Source: Blastococcus sp. VKM Ac-2987 (GTDB lineage Bacteria > Actinomycetota > Actinomycetes > Mycobacteriales > Geodermatophilaceae). Taken from it: a stretch of 64,000 nucleotides of DNA. The position numbers were made by a program, and so were the translations under genes. The stretch spans positions 744,001-808,000 of the forward strand of contig NZ_JAPVBG010000003.1 in the NCBI RefSeq assembly GCF_026967805.1, given 5' to 3'. Below, piece after piece: positions 17,152-26,464 of this stretch (the stretch's first letter is position 1; each line of letters starts with the position of its first letter). The notes under the pieces were generated by a model. That model saw only the letters and a list, made by a program, of their open reading frames with translations, ran no database searches and was not told the origin of the DNA.

Positions 17152-18674
17152 CAGGCGGTCAGCGCCCGCTTGAGGATCTTCCCGGTCGCGTTCACCGGCA
17201 GCCGGTCGCGGAACTCGACGGACCGGGGGTACTTGTAGGGAGCGACCCGTTCGCGCACGTGGTCGATGAGCTCCTCCGCGGTGGCCCGTCGACCGGGGCG
17301 CAGGCTCACGAAGGCCTTCACCTCCTGACCGAGCCGCTCGTCAGGGACGCCGACGACCGCCGCCTCGGCGACGGCCGGGTGCAGGTAGAGCACGTCCTCC
17401 ACCTCGCGCGGGTAGACGTTGTAGCCGCCGCGGATGATCAGGTCCCTGGTCCGGTCGACGACGAAGAAGAAGCCGTCCTCGTCGACGTAACCGAGGTCGC
17501 CGGTGTGGAACCAGCCGCCGGCCATCGCCTGCGCGGTCGCCTCGGGGTGCCCGCGGTAGCCCTTCATGACGTTCACGCCCCGGACCACGATCTCGCCGAT
17601 GTGCTCCCGTCCCGGCGGCAGCGCCCGGTTGTGGGCGTCCCAGATCTCCACGTCGACCCCGTAGATCGGCTTGCCGACGCTGTACACCCGCCGCTCCTCG
17701 GCGCTGACGTTGAAGGTGGTCGTCGAGGCCGTCTCCGACAGCCCGTACCCCTCGAGGAGCACCACACCGAACTCGCTCTCGAACTCGTCGATGACCTCGG
17801 CCGGCAGCGGTGCGCCCCCGGAGATGCCCACCCGCAGGGCCGACAGGTCGTACCGGGAGCGTCCCGGGTGGAGGAGCAGCGCGATGTACATCGTGGGCAC
17901 GCCCTCGAACACCGTCACCCGGTCGCGCTGCATCACCTCGAGCGCCGTCGCGGCGTCGAACCGCGCCATCAACGACATGGTGGCTCGGAAGCGGACGCAG
18001 ACGTTCAGGATGCTGGACAGGCCGAAGACGTGGAACAGCGGCAGCGCGACGAGCACGACGTCGTCGTCACGGATGCCGAACACCCGGCCCGGGGTGTCGG
18101 CGTTCGCGTACAGCTGGAAGTGGGTGAGCTCGGCGCCCTTCGGGCGGCCGGTCGTCCCCGCCGTGTAGACGACGACCGCGGTGTCGCCGGGATCGGACTG
18201 GTGCAGGGGCGGCCGGCCCGCCACGGGGGTGGCCAGCAGCTGCTCGAACGGGCGGCCCACCGTGGCGGGCGGCATGCCCGGCACGTCCAGGACGACCATG
18301 TCCTGGACGCCGGCATCCGCGGCGCCCTTGGCCGCCTCCTCGGCCGAACCGTTCCAGGTGACGAGCATGCGGGCGCCGGAGTCGCCCAGGACCCAGCCGA
18401 TCTCGCCGGCCCGGAACAGCACGTTGACCGGCACCACCACGCAGCCGGCCTTGAGGATGCCGAAGTAGGCGATGACGAACTGCGGGACGTTGGGCAGCTG
18501 GAGGGCCACGGCGTCCCCCGGGCCGAGCCCGCGCGCCTGCAGCCCGGCAGCGAAGCGGTCGGAGGCGGCGTCGAGATCCCCGTAGGTGACCCGCCCGCCA
18601 TCGACGAGCAGAGCGGGCTTGCCGGGAGAGGTGCGGGCCGCCTCGCGCAGGATGAGGGCCAGGTTCAAGGTCAT
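17151..18674 (-). CDS. fadD: Long-chain fatty-acid--CoA ligase (AMP-binding family)
   Basis: The 507-residue enzyme starts at the ATG at 18674, chosen because GAGGAGCACCCCG precedes it; an upstream in-frame start has no ribosome site. The AMP/ATP loop is YTAGTTGRPKG (about 170-180), followed by YGLSE, the hinge region GWFHTGDLGYVDEDGFFFVVDR and a C-terminal PVNATGKILKRAL with the catalytic lysine. It activates fatty acids to acyl-CoA and feeds the overlapping WS/DGAT gene. A DosR-box-like site lies 84 bp upstream in the region shared with the divergent small gene. Confidence 0.9.
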   Translation of the reverse strand: MTLNLALILREAARTSPGKPALLVDGGRVTYGDLDAASDRFAAGLQARGLGPGDAVALQLPNVPQFVIAYFGILKAGCVVVPVNVLFRAGEIGWVLGDSGARMLVTWNGSAEEAAKGAADAGVQDMVVLDVPGMPPATVGRPFEQLLATPVAGRPPLHQSDPGDTAVVVYTAGTTGRPKGAELTHFQLYANADTPGRVFGIRDDDVVLVALPLFHVFGLSSILNVCVRFRATMSLMARFDAATALEVMQRDRVTVFEGVPTMYIALLLHPGRSRYDLSALRVGISGGAPLPAEVIDEFESEFGVVLLEGYGLSETASTTTFNVSAEERRVYSVGKPIYGVDVEIWDAHNRALPPGREHIGEIVVRGVNVMKGYRGHPEATAQAMAGGWFHTGDLGYVDEDGFFFVVDRTRDLIIRGGYNVYPREVEDVLYLHPAVAEAAVVGVPDERLGQEVKAFVSLRPGRRATAEELIDHVRERVAPYKYPRSVEFRDRLPVNATGKILKRALTA

Positions 18675-18757
18675 CGGGGTGCTCCTCGCCGAGACGGTGG
18701 CATCGACTGTCCGGGACGCGGTGGACCACGCCAAGCGGGCGGAAGGCCGCCGGACCG

Positions 18758-18771
18758 GGGACTTCCGGCCC
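18758..18771 (+). promoter_or_regulatory. DosR-box-like site between fadD and the divergent small gene
   Basis: GGGACTTCCGGCCC, with GGGACTT identical to the mycobacterial DosR half-site, lies 84 bp upstream of the fadD ATG and 123 bp upstream of the ATG at 18895. Confidence 0.55.
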
Positions 18772-18821
18772 CGGTCGGGCGCGGTGCCGGGGACGCACGA
18801 GGACGCGGGTCCCGCGAGACG

Positions 18822-18835
18822 GGGACCTTGCGCCC
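18822..18835 (+). promoter_or_regulatory. DosR-box-like site upstream of the small gene at 18895
   Basis: GGGACCTTGCGCCC lies 59 bp upstream of the plus-strand ATG and matches the consensus at 12 of 14 positions. With the box at 18758 it gives one site nearer to each of the two divergent genes. Confidence 0.55.
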
Positions 18836-18894
18836 TGCCGCCGCGGGATCGAGGTGGGAAAGCTGGTCAGCACCGGCAGACCCGAGGAGGCGTG

Positions 18895-19215
18895 ATGAGC
18901 ACCGAGGACCGATCGGCGCAGGCACCGGGAGGTCGCACGCGGCGGGACACCGATCCGCTGCAGATGACCGAGGCCGAGAAGCGGATGGCCGAGTGGGAGG
19001 CGCGGCACGACGTGTCCGCCCGTGGCCACCGGGGTGCGCCCGACGTCGTGCAGCACTACCTCGCGCACGAGCGGCTCTCCCACGCCGCCGCACCCCGCCC
19101 GGCCCCCGGCCGCGCGCGCCCCGTGCCGGTGCAGCCCGCCGTGCCCGAGCCCGAGCCCGAGGCAACGCCCCCGCGCCGGCTGGGGCTGCTGCGTCGCCTG
19201 CTCGGCCGGCGATAG
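18895..19215 (+). CDS. Hypothetical small polar protein, proline/arginine-rich tail
   Basis: The 106-residue protein starts at an ATG with GAGGAGG just upstream. Its N-terminal 60 residues look helical and acidic (MTEAEKRMAEWEARHDV), the middle contains the short repeat PEPEPE, and it ends in a basic amphipathic stretch (PPRRLGLLRRLLGRR). No family is recognised. The strong ribosome site and the adjacent DosR-box-like palindrome argue that it is a real, stress-linked gene. The basic tail could bind membrane or nucleic acid. Confidence 0.6.
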   Translation: MSTEDRSAQAPGGRTRRDTDPLQMTEAEKRMAEWEARHDVSARGHRGAPDVVQHYLAHERLSHAAAPRPAPGRARPVPVQPAVPEPEPEATPPRRLGLLRRLLGRR

Positions 19216-19349
19216 CACCGGCCGGCAGCCCCCGTCGCCCGGCGGAGCGCGGTCCCGCAGGGAAAATCGCTGGCGTGCGATGACTCCTCGGCCCACATTC
19301 GGTCAGACCCGGCAGAGACGCTCGTGCCGCCCCTGACGTGAGGAAGCCG

Positions 19350-20339
19350 ATGACCGCTCAGCACCCACTCGCGATCGACGCGACCGGGCTCGGGAAGTCC
19401 TTCGGGCAGACGCGGGCCGTGGCCGGGGTGGACCTCGCCGTCCCGGCCGGCACCATCTACGGGGTGCTCGGCCCCAACGGCGCCGGGAAGACCACCACCA
19501 TCCGCATGCTGGCCACGCTGATCCCGCCGGACGAGGGCAGCGCCCGCGTCCTGGGGCACGACGTCGTGTCGGAGGCCGACACGGTCCGCGAGCTGGTGAG
19601 CCTCACCGGTCAGCTGGCCTCGGTCGACGAGGAGCTGACCGGCCGGGAGAACCTCGTGCTGCTCGGCCGCCTCCTCGGGTACTCCCGCGCCGCGGCGAGG
19701 GACCGCGCGGACGAGCTGCTCGACGCGTTCGACATCGCCGAGGCCGCCGGCCGGCTGGTCAAGCACTACTCGGGGGGCATGCGCCGCCGGCTGGACATCG
19801 CGGCGAGCATCGTCGTCACCCCCCGGCTGATGTTCCTCGACGAGCCGACGACCGGCCTGGACCCGCGCTCGCGCAACCAGGTCTGGGAGATCGCGCGGGC
19901 GCTGGTCGCCGAGGGGACGACCATCCTGCTCTGCACCCAGTACCTCGAGGAGGCCGACCAGCTCGCCGACGGCATCGCCGTCATCGACCGGGGCCGGGTC
20001 ATCGCCGAAGGGACGCCGCGGGACCTCAAGGCGTCGGTCGGCACCGGGTCCCTGCACCTCCGGCTGGCCGACGCCGGCCGGCGCGCCACCGCCGCCGAGT
20101 TGCTGGAACGCACGGTGGGCCCGGTCGTCCTGGAGCCGGAACCGACGGCGCTGTCGGTCACCGGGGCGGATGCCGGACGGGCTGCGGTCGCCGTCGCCGA
20201 GCTCTCCCGCGCGGGGGTGCCGCTCGCGCACTTCTCGCTGCAGCAACCCAGCCTCGACGAGGTCTTCCTCGCCCTCACCGGCCACGCCGCCGAGGAGACG
20301 CCCCCGCCCGCCGACACCCTGCAGGAGCACCGGTCATGA
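19350..20339 (+). CDS. drrA: ABC transporter ATP-binding protein, DrrA type
   Basis: The 329-residue ATPase has Walker [10 protein letters not shown] (41-49), signature [12 protein letters not shown], Walker [16 protein letters not shown] and the H-loop region [17 protein letters not shown]. The C-terminal extension after the nucleotide-binding domain is typical of the daunorubicin-resistance DrrA family, which exports hydrophobic drugs or lipids. I prefer the ATG at 19350 (GAGG 6 bp upstream) over the GTG at 19338. Its stop overlaps the start of the permease (ATGA). No DosR-like box was found upstream. Confidence 0.9.
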   Translation: MTAQHPLAIDATGLGKSFGQTRAVAGVDLAVPAGTIYGVLGPNGAGKTTTIRMLATLIPPDEGSARVLGHDVVSEADTVRELVSLTGQLASVDEELTGRENLVLLGRLLGYSRAAARDRADELLDAFDIAEAAGRLVKHYSGGMRRRLDIAASIVVTPRLMFLDEPTTGLDPRSRNQVWEIARALVAEGTTILLCTQYLEEADQLADGIAVIDRGRVIAEGTPRDLKASVGTGSLHLRLADAGRRATAAELLERTVGPVVLEPEPTALSVTGADAGRAAVAVAELSRAGVPLAHFSLQQPSLDEVFLALTGHAAEETPPPADTLQEHRS

Positions 20340-21172
20340 CCACGACGACCCGCGCGCCCGGCTCCGCCGACACCGCGGCGGTGCGGCGGGCCATCTCGTC
20401 CACACCGCGCCCCACCCGGCCGGGGCCGCTGGCGACGGCGCTGGCCTTCGGCTGGCGGGGCATGCTCAAGGTGAAGCACGTGCCCGAGCAGCTGCTCGAC
20501 GTCACCGTCACGCCGGTGATGTTCCTGCTCATGTTCACGTACCTGTTCGGTGGCGCGATCGCCGGATCCACCAGCGCCTACCTGGACTACACCCTCCCGG
20601 GCCTGCTGGTCATGTCGGTGCTGTTCACGACCGTCTACTCCGGGGTCGCGCTGAACACCGACCTGACGAAGGGCGTCGTCGACCGCTTCCGCTCCCTGCC
20701 CATCTGGCGCCCGGCGCCGCTGGTGGGGTCGCTGCTCGGCGACAGCGTCCGCTACGTGATCGCCGGGACGGTGCTCATCGTCGTCGGCGTCGCCCTGGGC
20801 TTCCGGCCCGACGGCGGCGTCACCGGGGCGGTGGCGGCCCTGGCGCTCGTCGTCGCCTTCTCGTTCGGCCTGTCCTGGGTCTTCTCGGTCCTCGGGCTGC
20901 TGATGCGGTCGCCGAACGCGGTGATGAACGCCGGCTTCATGGCCATCTTCCCGCTGACGTTCCTGTCGAACGTCTTCGTCGACCCGGCCACGCTGCCGGG
21001 CCCCCTGCAGGCGTTCGTCGACGTCAACCCCATATCCGTCCTGGCGACCGCCTCCCGGTCGCTCATGGCCGGCGCGCCCGACGGTGCGGCGATCCTCGTC
21101 TCCCTGGCGGTCGCGGCCGCGCTGGCCGCGGTGTTCCTCCCGCTGACCACGCGGCTGTACCGCAGCCGCTGA
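20336..21172 (+). CDS. drrB: ABC-2 type permease, DrrB type
   Basis: The 278-residue integral membrane protein has about six hydrophobic segments and the DrrB-like phrases [22 protein letters not shown] and [20 protein letters not shown], the latter fitting the cytoplasmic coupling helix of ABC-2 permeases. It overlaps the ATPase gene by four bases and completes a two-gene efflux unit for a drug, pigment or lipid. It is followed by a 12-bp stem-loop. Confidence 0.9.
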   Translation: MTTTTRAPGSADTAAVRRAISSTPRPTRPGPLATALAFGWRGMLKVKHVPEQLLDVTVTPVMFLLMFTYLFGGAIAGSTSAYLDYTLPGLLVMSVLFTTVYSGVALNTDLTKGVVDRFRSLPIWRPAPLVGSLLGDSVRYVIAGTVLIVVGVALGFRPDGGVTGAVAALALVVAFSFGLSWVFSVLGLLMRSPNAVMNAGFMAIFPLTFLSNVFVDPATLPGPLQAFVDVNPISVLATASRSLMAGAPDGAAILVSLAVAAALAAVFLPLTTRLYRSR

Positions 21173-21177
21173 GCGAG

Positions 21178-21210
21178 GCCGGTGGCGCCAGGCGGTGCGG
21201 CGCCACCGGC
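21178..21210. terminator. Stem-loop after drrB
   Basis: A perfect 12-bp inverted repeat, GCCGGTGGCGCC and GGCGCCACCGGC, with a 9-base loop starts 5 bp after the drrB stop. There is no T-run, as is common for actinobacterial terminators. Confidence 0.6.
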
Positions 21211-21321
21211 GGGGACTGCGGCGTGCCGCGGTCGGGCACCGCCGTCCCGGTACGCCCGGTCGTGTCGCGGAGCGGCCCGGTCGTTGGCTCCGTCCGCGGT
21301 GGCGGGCACACTGCCGGTGTG

Positions 21322-22899
21322 ATGGACGGCGCCGAGACCACGACGGAGCCCGATACCGATCCAGGTATCGGGCTGCCCTCCTCCGGGCGCACCGGCGACG
21401 GCGGCCGCCCCGAGCAGGGCGCGCCGCTGCTCATCCCCGGCGAGACGTGCTGGCGGATCGAGCGGGCCACCCGCTTCGCGATCTTCGTCGACGCGGCCGA
21501 CTACTTCGCCACGGTGAAGCGTGCCGTGCTGAGCGCCGAGCGGCGGGTGCTGTTCATCGGCTGGGACTTCGACCCGCGGATCCAGCTCGACCCGCTCGAC
21601 GGTGGCCGGCCCGAGGACGACCGGCTCGGCGCCGTGCTGGACCAGGCGGTCACGGCGAACCCGCAGCTGCACATCGGCGTCCTGCAGTGGGACCTCGGCA
21701 TGCTGCGGGCGCTCGGCCGGGGCCTGAAGCCCATCGTGCTCCTCGACCGGCAGACCCCCGACCGGCTGACCTTCGCCGTCGACACCCACCACCCGGTCGG
21801 CGGCGCGCACCACCAGAAGATCGTGGTCATCGACGACTGCCTCGCCTTCGCCGGTGGCATCGACATCACCGCCGACCGCTGGGACACCTCCGAGCACGCC
21901 GACGGCAACCCGCACCGGCGTCGTCCGGGCTCCGGCCGGGCCGAGGGCCGGCTGACCGGTCCGTGGCACGACGCGACCAGCATCATGGCGGGGCCCGCCG
22001 CCCGAGCGGTCGCCGAGCTGGCTCTCGAGCGGTGGGAGAGCGGCACCGGCGAGCGGCTCGAGCCGCTCACCCTGGAGCGGGACTGCTGGCCCGAGGACGT
22101 CGAGCCGCTGCTCACCGACGTCGACGTCGCGATCTCCCGCACCCGGCCCGAGCACGGCGGCCTGGACCTCGTGCACGAGATCGAGCTGCTGTGGCTGGCG
22201 GTCATCGCCGGAGCTCGCCGGGCGATCTACGTGGAGAGCCAGTACTTCGCCAGCCGGCGGATCGCCGACGCGATCACCGAGCGGCTGCGCGAGCCCGACG
22301 GCCCCGACGTGGTCGTGGTCAACCCGTGGACCGCCGACGGGTGGCTGTCGGAGAAGGCGATGGGCACGGCCCGGGCACTCGTGCTGGAGTCGCTCCGCGA
22401 GGCCGACGTGCACGACCGGTTCCGGCTCTACACGCCCGTGACGGAGCAGCGCGAGCACATCTACGTGCACGCCAAGGTGACCGTGGTCGACGACCGCCTG
22501 CTGCGCATCGGATCGAGCAACGTGAACAACCGCTCGATGGGCCTGGACACCGAGTGCGACCTGGCGATCGAGATGGTGGAGGGCCGGCCCGGGGCCGACC
22601 GGCTCGCGGAGACCATCGTCGGCTTCCGGGACCGGCTGCTCGCCGAGCACCTCGGGTGCACGCCGGAGGACGTCGTCGCCGCGATCGCCGACACCGGTTC
22701 GCTGGTCCAGGGCATCGAGCGGCTGCGCCGGCCCACCGGCCGCTCGCTGGTGCCCTTCGAGCCGCCCGAGCTCGGCCCGGCCGACCGGGCGCTCGCCGAG
22801 TCCGAGGTGATGGACCCGGAGAAGACGCCGAACCGGTGGCGCCGGGTGGAGCGGTTCTTCGCCCGCCGGCGGCGGCCACGGGCCCTCGTGCGTCCCTGA
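21322..22899 (+). CDS. Phospholipase D / cardiolipin-synthase-like protein
   Basis: The 525-residue protein has two HKD catalytic motifs: HHQKIVVIDD near residue 164 and HAKVTVVDDRLLRIGSSNVNNRSM in the C-terminal half. The wording (ETCWRIERATRFAIFVDAADYF at the start, FIGWDFDPRI) is that of bacterial PLD-superfamily phospholipases that hydrolyse or exchange phospholipid head groups. No signal peptide is visible. The ATG at 21322 or the adjacent in-frame GTG at 21319 could start it. It converges on the GAF-regulator gene with no gap between the two stop codons. Confidence 0.88.
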   Translation: MDGAETTTEPDTDPGIGLPSSGRTGDGGRPEQGAPLLIPGETCWRIERATRFAIFVDAADYFATVKRAVLSAERRVLFIGWDFDPRIQLDPLDGGRPEDDRLGAVLDQAVTANPQLHIGVLQWDLGMLRALGRGLKPIVLLDRQTPDRLTFAVDTHHPVGGAHHQKIVVIDDCLAFAGGIDITADRWDTSEHADGNPHRRRPGSGRAEGRLTGPWHDATSIMAGPAARAVAELALERWESGTGERLEPLTLERDCWPEDVEPLLTDVDVAISRTRPEHGGLDLVHEIELLWLAVIAGARRAIYVESQYFASRRIADAITERLREPDGPDVVVVNPWTADGWLSEKAMGTARALVLESLREADVHDRFRLYTPVTEQREHIYVHAKVTVVDDRLLRIGSSNVNNRSMGLDTECDLAIEMVEGRPGADRLAETIVGFRDRLLAEHLGCTPEDVVAAIADTGSLVQGIERLRRPTGRSLVPFEPPELGPADRALAESEVMDPEKTPNRWRRVERFFARRRRPRALVRP

Positions 22900-24114
22900 T
22901 CACCGGATCGCCTGCGACCTGTCGGCCGCGGGGCGGGTCACCGTCAGCGTGACGCCGGGAGCCAGCCGGTAGGGGTTGGTGGTCACCAGGCCGCCGACGA
23001 CCTTCCGGAGCCGGGAGATCTCCGCCCGGACGGTGACGCAGTGCTGGTCGTCACCGAACAGCGCGGTGCTCAGCCGGGCGGCGCCGAGCCCGGTGCGGCC
23101 GGCGCGCTGCAGCAGCACCAGGAGGTCGGCGTGCCGACGGGTCAGCGGGGTCACCCACGGCTCGCTGCAGGACCGGAGCCGGAGCACGGGTGGGCCGGTG
23201 AGGTCCAGCTCGGCGGCGATCTCGGCACCGGCCTCCCGCGGCCGGACCAGCCAGCCCTCGCCGACCCGTTCCGGCGCGCAGAGCCCGAGGCCCGGGACGG
23301 CGATCAGCGTGCCTCCGCGGGGCACCGCCACCCGGTCCCGGGCGGCGATGCCCGACTGGTGGGCGACCCAGCCGTGGTCGTCGACCAGCAGCAGCGGGCC
23401 GGGGACGGTGGCCAGCACGCTGCTGGCGGACTGGCGCAACCGCTCCAGCCGCTGCTCGTGGTGCCGCCACAGCTGCGCCTCCGCCAGCCGGACAGCGGTC
23501 TCCACGAGCGCGCCGATGACCGGGTGCAGGGTCAGGGCGGGCCCGCTGACGTCGACGATGCCCAGCAGTTCCCCGCTGACCGGGTGGTGGATCGGGGCCG
23601 CCGTGCAGTACCAGGGGTGCTGCGCCTGCTCGAAGTGCTCGGCCGAGAACAGCTGCACCGGCGCGGCCTCGGCCAGCGCCGTCCCGATGGCGTTGGTGCC
23701 CACCGTCCCCTCGGTCCACCGGGCGCCCTCGGTGAACCCTAGGGCGTCCGCGCGCAGCCGCACCCGGGCCGATCCCTCGCGCCAGAGGATGACGCCGTCG
23801 GCGTCGGTGACGACCAGGAGGAACGCCGAGGCGTCGGCAGCACTGCCGAGGACCTGCCGGAGCTCGCCGATCACCGGCAGCAGCGGTGAGCCACGGCGCC
23901 GCCGCTCGACCTCGGCGGGGACCAGCGGCTCGCGGGCGTTGGTGCGCGACGGGTCCAGCCCGAGGCCGAGGACGCGCGACCACGAGCGGGCGACGACGGC
24001 GCGCGGACGCACGGGTGGCCGGCCACCGCCGATCACCGCGTCGTGCACGCGCACCAGCACCCGGGCGTGCTGCGACAGGTCGGTGCCGGGGGCGATCGCG
24101 GAGTAGCCGGTCAC
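22900..24114 (-). CDS. GAF-domain transcriptional regulator, likely activator of the divergent monooxygenase
   Basis: The 404-residue protein starts at a GTG with GGAGG 6 bp upstream. Residues about 60-250 contain a GAF-like sensor (GTVGTNAIGTALAEAAPVQL, HHPVSGELLGIVDVSGP), the arrangement of AcoR-type regulators. The sigma-54 AAA+ ATPase is absent; instead the last 100 residues look like a DNA-binding region (TPLTRRHADLLVLLQRAG, EISRLRKVVGG). Related actinobacterial regulators sit beside the oxygenase genes they switch on. The divergent layout and a direct TGCAAC repeat in the 134-bp intergenic region support local control. The inducer is unknown. Confidence 0.85.
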   Translation of the reverse strand: MTGYSAIAPGTDLSQHARVLVRVHDAVIGGGRPPVRPRAVVARSWSRVLGLGLDPSRTNAREPLVPAEVERRRRGSPLLPVIGELRQVLGSAADASAFLLVVTDADGVILWREGSARVRLRADALGFTEGARWTEGTVGTNAIGTALAEAAPVQLFSAEHFEQAQHPWYCTAAPIHHPVSGELLGIVDVSGPALTLHPVIGALVETAVRLAEAQLWRHHEQRLERLRQSASSVLATVPGPLLLVDDHGWVAHQSGIAARDRVAVPRGGTLIAVPGLGLCAPERVGEGWLVRPREAGAEIAAELDLTGPPVLRLRSCSEPWVTPLTRRHADLLVLLQRAGRTGLGAARLSTALFGDDQHCVTVRAEISRLRKVVGGLVTTNPYRLAPGVTLTVTRPAADRSQAIR

Positions 24115-24157
24115 GTCGCACCTCCACCTCGGGCGTACCTCACCCCGGCCGGCGGCA

Positions 24158-24173
24158 TGCAACACGCTGCAAC
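24158..24173. promoter_or_regulatory. Direct repeat TGCAAC, one helical turn apart, in divergent promoter
   Basis: Two copies of TGCAAC start 10 bp apart (24158 and 24168), midway between the regulator start at 24114 and the monooxygenase ATG at 24249. Same-face spacing fits a binding site for the adjacent GAF regulator; this is inference. Confidence 0.4.
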
Positions 24174-24248
24174 GCTTCCGCCGCCGGGCCGAGGGCGGTG
24201 TGCTGCCCATCACACCACGCAGATCGGCGTCCGCAGGAGGAAGACGGC

Positions 24249-26072
24249 ATGACGCAGACCCTGGACACGACGACGCAGGCCCCGGCGCAGCGGGCCGAGC
24301 GCTGGCTCGCCGACTTCGAGGAGGCGCTGCGCGACCGTGATGTCGCGCGAGCGGCCGGCATGTTCGCCGGCACCAGCTTCTGGCGCGACCTGATCGCCTT
24401 CACCTGGAACATCACGACGGTCGAGAACCCGGCCGGGGTGACCGACCTGCTGACCGCGACGCTCGAACGCACCGACCCGTCGTCCTTCGCGGTGGAGGAG
24501 CCGCCCGAGGAGGCCGACGGCGTCACCACCGCGTGGTTCACCTTCGAGACCGCTGTCGGCCGGGGGCGGGGGCTCGTGCGGCTGGTCGAGGAGGACGGCG
24601 CACCGAAGGCGTGGACGTTCCTCACCACGGTGCACGAGCTGAAGGGGCACGAGGAGCCGCGCGGCCCGGCCCGGCCGATGGGCGCCGAGCACGGGGCGAA
24701 CAAGGAGCGCCGCACCTGGCTGGAGCGCCGCGAGCAGGAGGAGGCCGACCTCGGGATCGGCGTCCAGCCCTACGTCCTGGTCATCGGCGGTGGGCAGGGC
24801 GGCATCGCGCTCGGCGCGCGGCTGCGTCAGCTCGGGGTGCCGGCGCTCGTCGTCGACAAGCACCCGCGGCCGGGGGACCAGTGGCGCGGGCGCTACAAGT
24901 CCCTCTGCCTGCACGACCCGGTCTGGTACGACCACCTGCCCTACCTGAAGTTCCCCGACACCTGGCCGGTGTTCTCGCCCAAGGACAAGATCGGCGACTG
25001 GCTCGAGAGCTACGTCAGGGTCATGGAGGTGCCCTACTGGGGGAGCACCACCGCGACGTCGGCGACGTTCGACGAGGAGAGGGGCGAGTGGACCGTCGAG
25101 GTCGAGCGCGAGGGCAAGCCGCTCACCCTGCGGCCGAAGCACGTCGTCCTGGCGACCGGGATGTCCGGGAAGCCGAACATCCCCGTGATCCCCGGGCAGG
25201 ACGTCTTCCGCGGCGACCAGCAGCACTCCTCGGCGCACCCCGGCCCGGACGCCTACGCCGGCAAGAAGGTCGTCGTCATCGGCAGCAACAACTCCGCCTT
25301 CGACATCTGCGGCGCGCTCTGGGAGCACGACGCCGACGTCACCATGGTGCAGCGGTCCTCGACGCACATCGTGAAGAGCGACAGCCTCATGGAGATCGGG
25401 CTGGGCGCGCTCTACTCGGAGCAGGCGGTGGCCGCCGGGGTGACCACGGAGAAGGCAGACCTGATCTTCGCCTCGCTGCCGTACCGGATCCTGCACGAGT
25501 TCCAGATCCCGCTGTACGAGCAGATGAAGCAGAAGGACGCCGACTTCTACGACCGGCTGGAGAAGGCCGGTTTCTGGCTGGACTGGGGCGAGGACGGCTC
25601 GGGGCTGTTCATGAAGTACCTGCGCCGCGGCTCGGGTTACTACATCGATGTCGGCGCCGCGGAGCTCGTCGCCGACGGCCGGGTCAAGCTGGCGCACGGC
25701 CAGGTCGTCCGGCTCACCGAGGACGCCGTCGTGCTGGACGACGGCACCGAGCTGCCGGCGGACCTCGTCGTCTACGCCACCGGCTACGGGTCGATGAACG
25801 GGTGGGCCGCCGACCTGATCAGCCAGGAGGTGGCCGACCGGGTCGGGAAGGTGTGGGGCCTCGGCTCGGACACCTCCAAGGACCCGGGGCCGTGGGAGGG
25901 CGAGCAGCGCAACATGTGGAAGCCCACCCAGCAGGAGGCGCTCTGGTTCCACGGCGGCAACCTGCACCAGTCGCGGCACTACTCGCTCTACCTCGCGCTG
26001 CAGCTCAAGGCCCGGTACGAGCAGATCCCGACCCCAGTCCACCGCCTCCAGGAGGTGCACCACCTGAGCTGA
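24249..26072 (+). CDS. NTF2-like domain fused to a class B flavin monooxygenase
   Basis: The 607-residue protein begins at an ATG with GCAGGAGGAAG upstream. Residues 1-150 look like an NTF2/SnoaL-type fold (RWLADFEEALRDRDVARAAGMF). Then follow an FAD-binding GGGQGGIALGARLRQLG (about 180), a central FRGDQQHSSAH that corresponds to the FxGxxxH fingerprint of FMO/BVMO enzymes with the usual Trp replaced by His, an NADPH-binding VVVIGSNNSAFDICGAL, and VYATGYG. It should insert oxygen into a ketone, amine or sulphide using NADPH. It is divergently transcribed from its probable GAF regulator and ends at a strong hairpin. The substrate is unknown. Confidence 0.88.
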   Translation: MTQTLDTTTQAPAQRAERWLADFEEALRDRDVARAAGMFAGTSFWRDLIAFTWNITTVENPAGVTDLLTATLERTDPSSFAVEEPPEEADGVTTAWFTFETAVGRGRGLVRLVEEDGAPKAWTFLTTVHELKGHEEPRGPARPMGAEHGANKERRTWLERREQEEADLGIGVQPYVLVIGGGQGGIALGARLRQLGVPALVVDKHPRPGDQWRGRYKSLCLHDPVWYDHLPYLKFPDTWPVFSPKDKIGDWLESYVRVMEVPYWGSTTATSATFDEERGEWTVEVEREGKPLTLRPKHVVLATGMSGKPNIPVIPGQDVFRGDQQHSSAHPGPDAYAGKKVVVIGSNNSAFDICGALWEHDADVTMVQRSSTHIVKSDSLMEIGLGALYSEQAVAAGVTTEKADLIFASLPYRILHEFQIPLYEQMKQKDADFYDRLEKAGFWLDWGEDGSGLFMKYLRRGSGYYIDVGAAELVADGRVKLAHGQVVRLTEDAVVLDDGTELPADLVVYATGYGSMNGWAADLISQEVADRVGKVWGLGSDTSKDPGPWEGEQRNMWKPTQQEALWFHGGNLHQSRHYSLYLALQLKARYEQIPTPVHRLQEVHHLS

Positions 26073-26093
26073 CCGGACGGGCCGGCGCCGACG

Positions 26094-26124
26094 CCGGGGG
26101 CAGGAGGTGCGCGCCTGCCCCCGG
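26094..26124. terminator. Stem-loop after the flavin monooxygenase gene
   Basis: A perfect 11-bp stem, CCGGGGGCAGG and CCTGCCCCCGG, with a 9-base loop lies 21 bp after the stop, between convergent genes. Confidence 0.65.
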
Positions 26125-26209
26125 TCAGGCGAGGGAGACGAGGAGCTCTCCAGCCGGGCGCGGTCGAGCGTGCCGCCGTCCCTGCCGGCGGAGAGGTCCC
26201 CGGGCTCGG

Positions 26210-26464
26210 CTACAGCCGGCCGCCGTGGGTGGGCCCGGAGAGCCGGCCCCATCGGAACCAGGCGAGCGGGCCGATCCAGTTGATCGCGATGACGGCCGCC
26301 CACCGGACCTTGCTGCCGTTCACCTCGTCGACCGGCCGGGTGGCGAGATCGGCCCAGGCCGTCGCGGCCAGGGAGAGCTGCGCCGAGCCCAGGACCAGGA
26401 CGAGCGTCCGCTGCCGGGGGGTGAGTTCCTGCCACCGGCGGCGCCAGGGACCGCGCGTGCTCAC
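26210..26464 (-). CDS. PLDc_N-type small membrane protein
   Basis: The 84-residue protein has two hydrophobic helices and the sequence NWIGPLAWFRWGRLSG near the C-terminus. This matches the phospholipase-D nuclease N-terminal (PLDc_N) family of two-helix membrane proteins found in cardiolipin synthases and as free-standing peptides. The GTG start overlaps the stop of the Rv1733c-like gene (GTGA), giving a two-gene unit. A role as a membrane anchor or partner is likely; nothing more can be said. Confidence 0.75.
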   Translation of the reverse strand: MSTRGPWRRRWQELTPRQRTLVLVLGSAQLSLAATAWADLATRPVDEVNGSKVRWAAVIAINWIGPLAWFRWGRLSGPTHGGRL

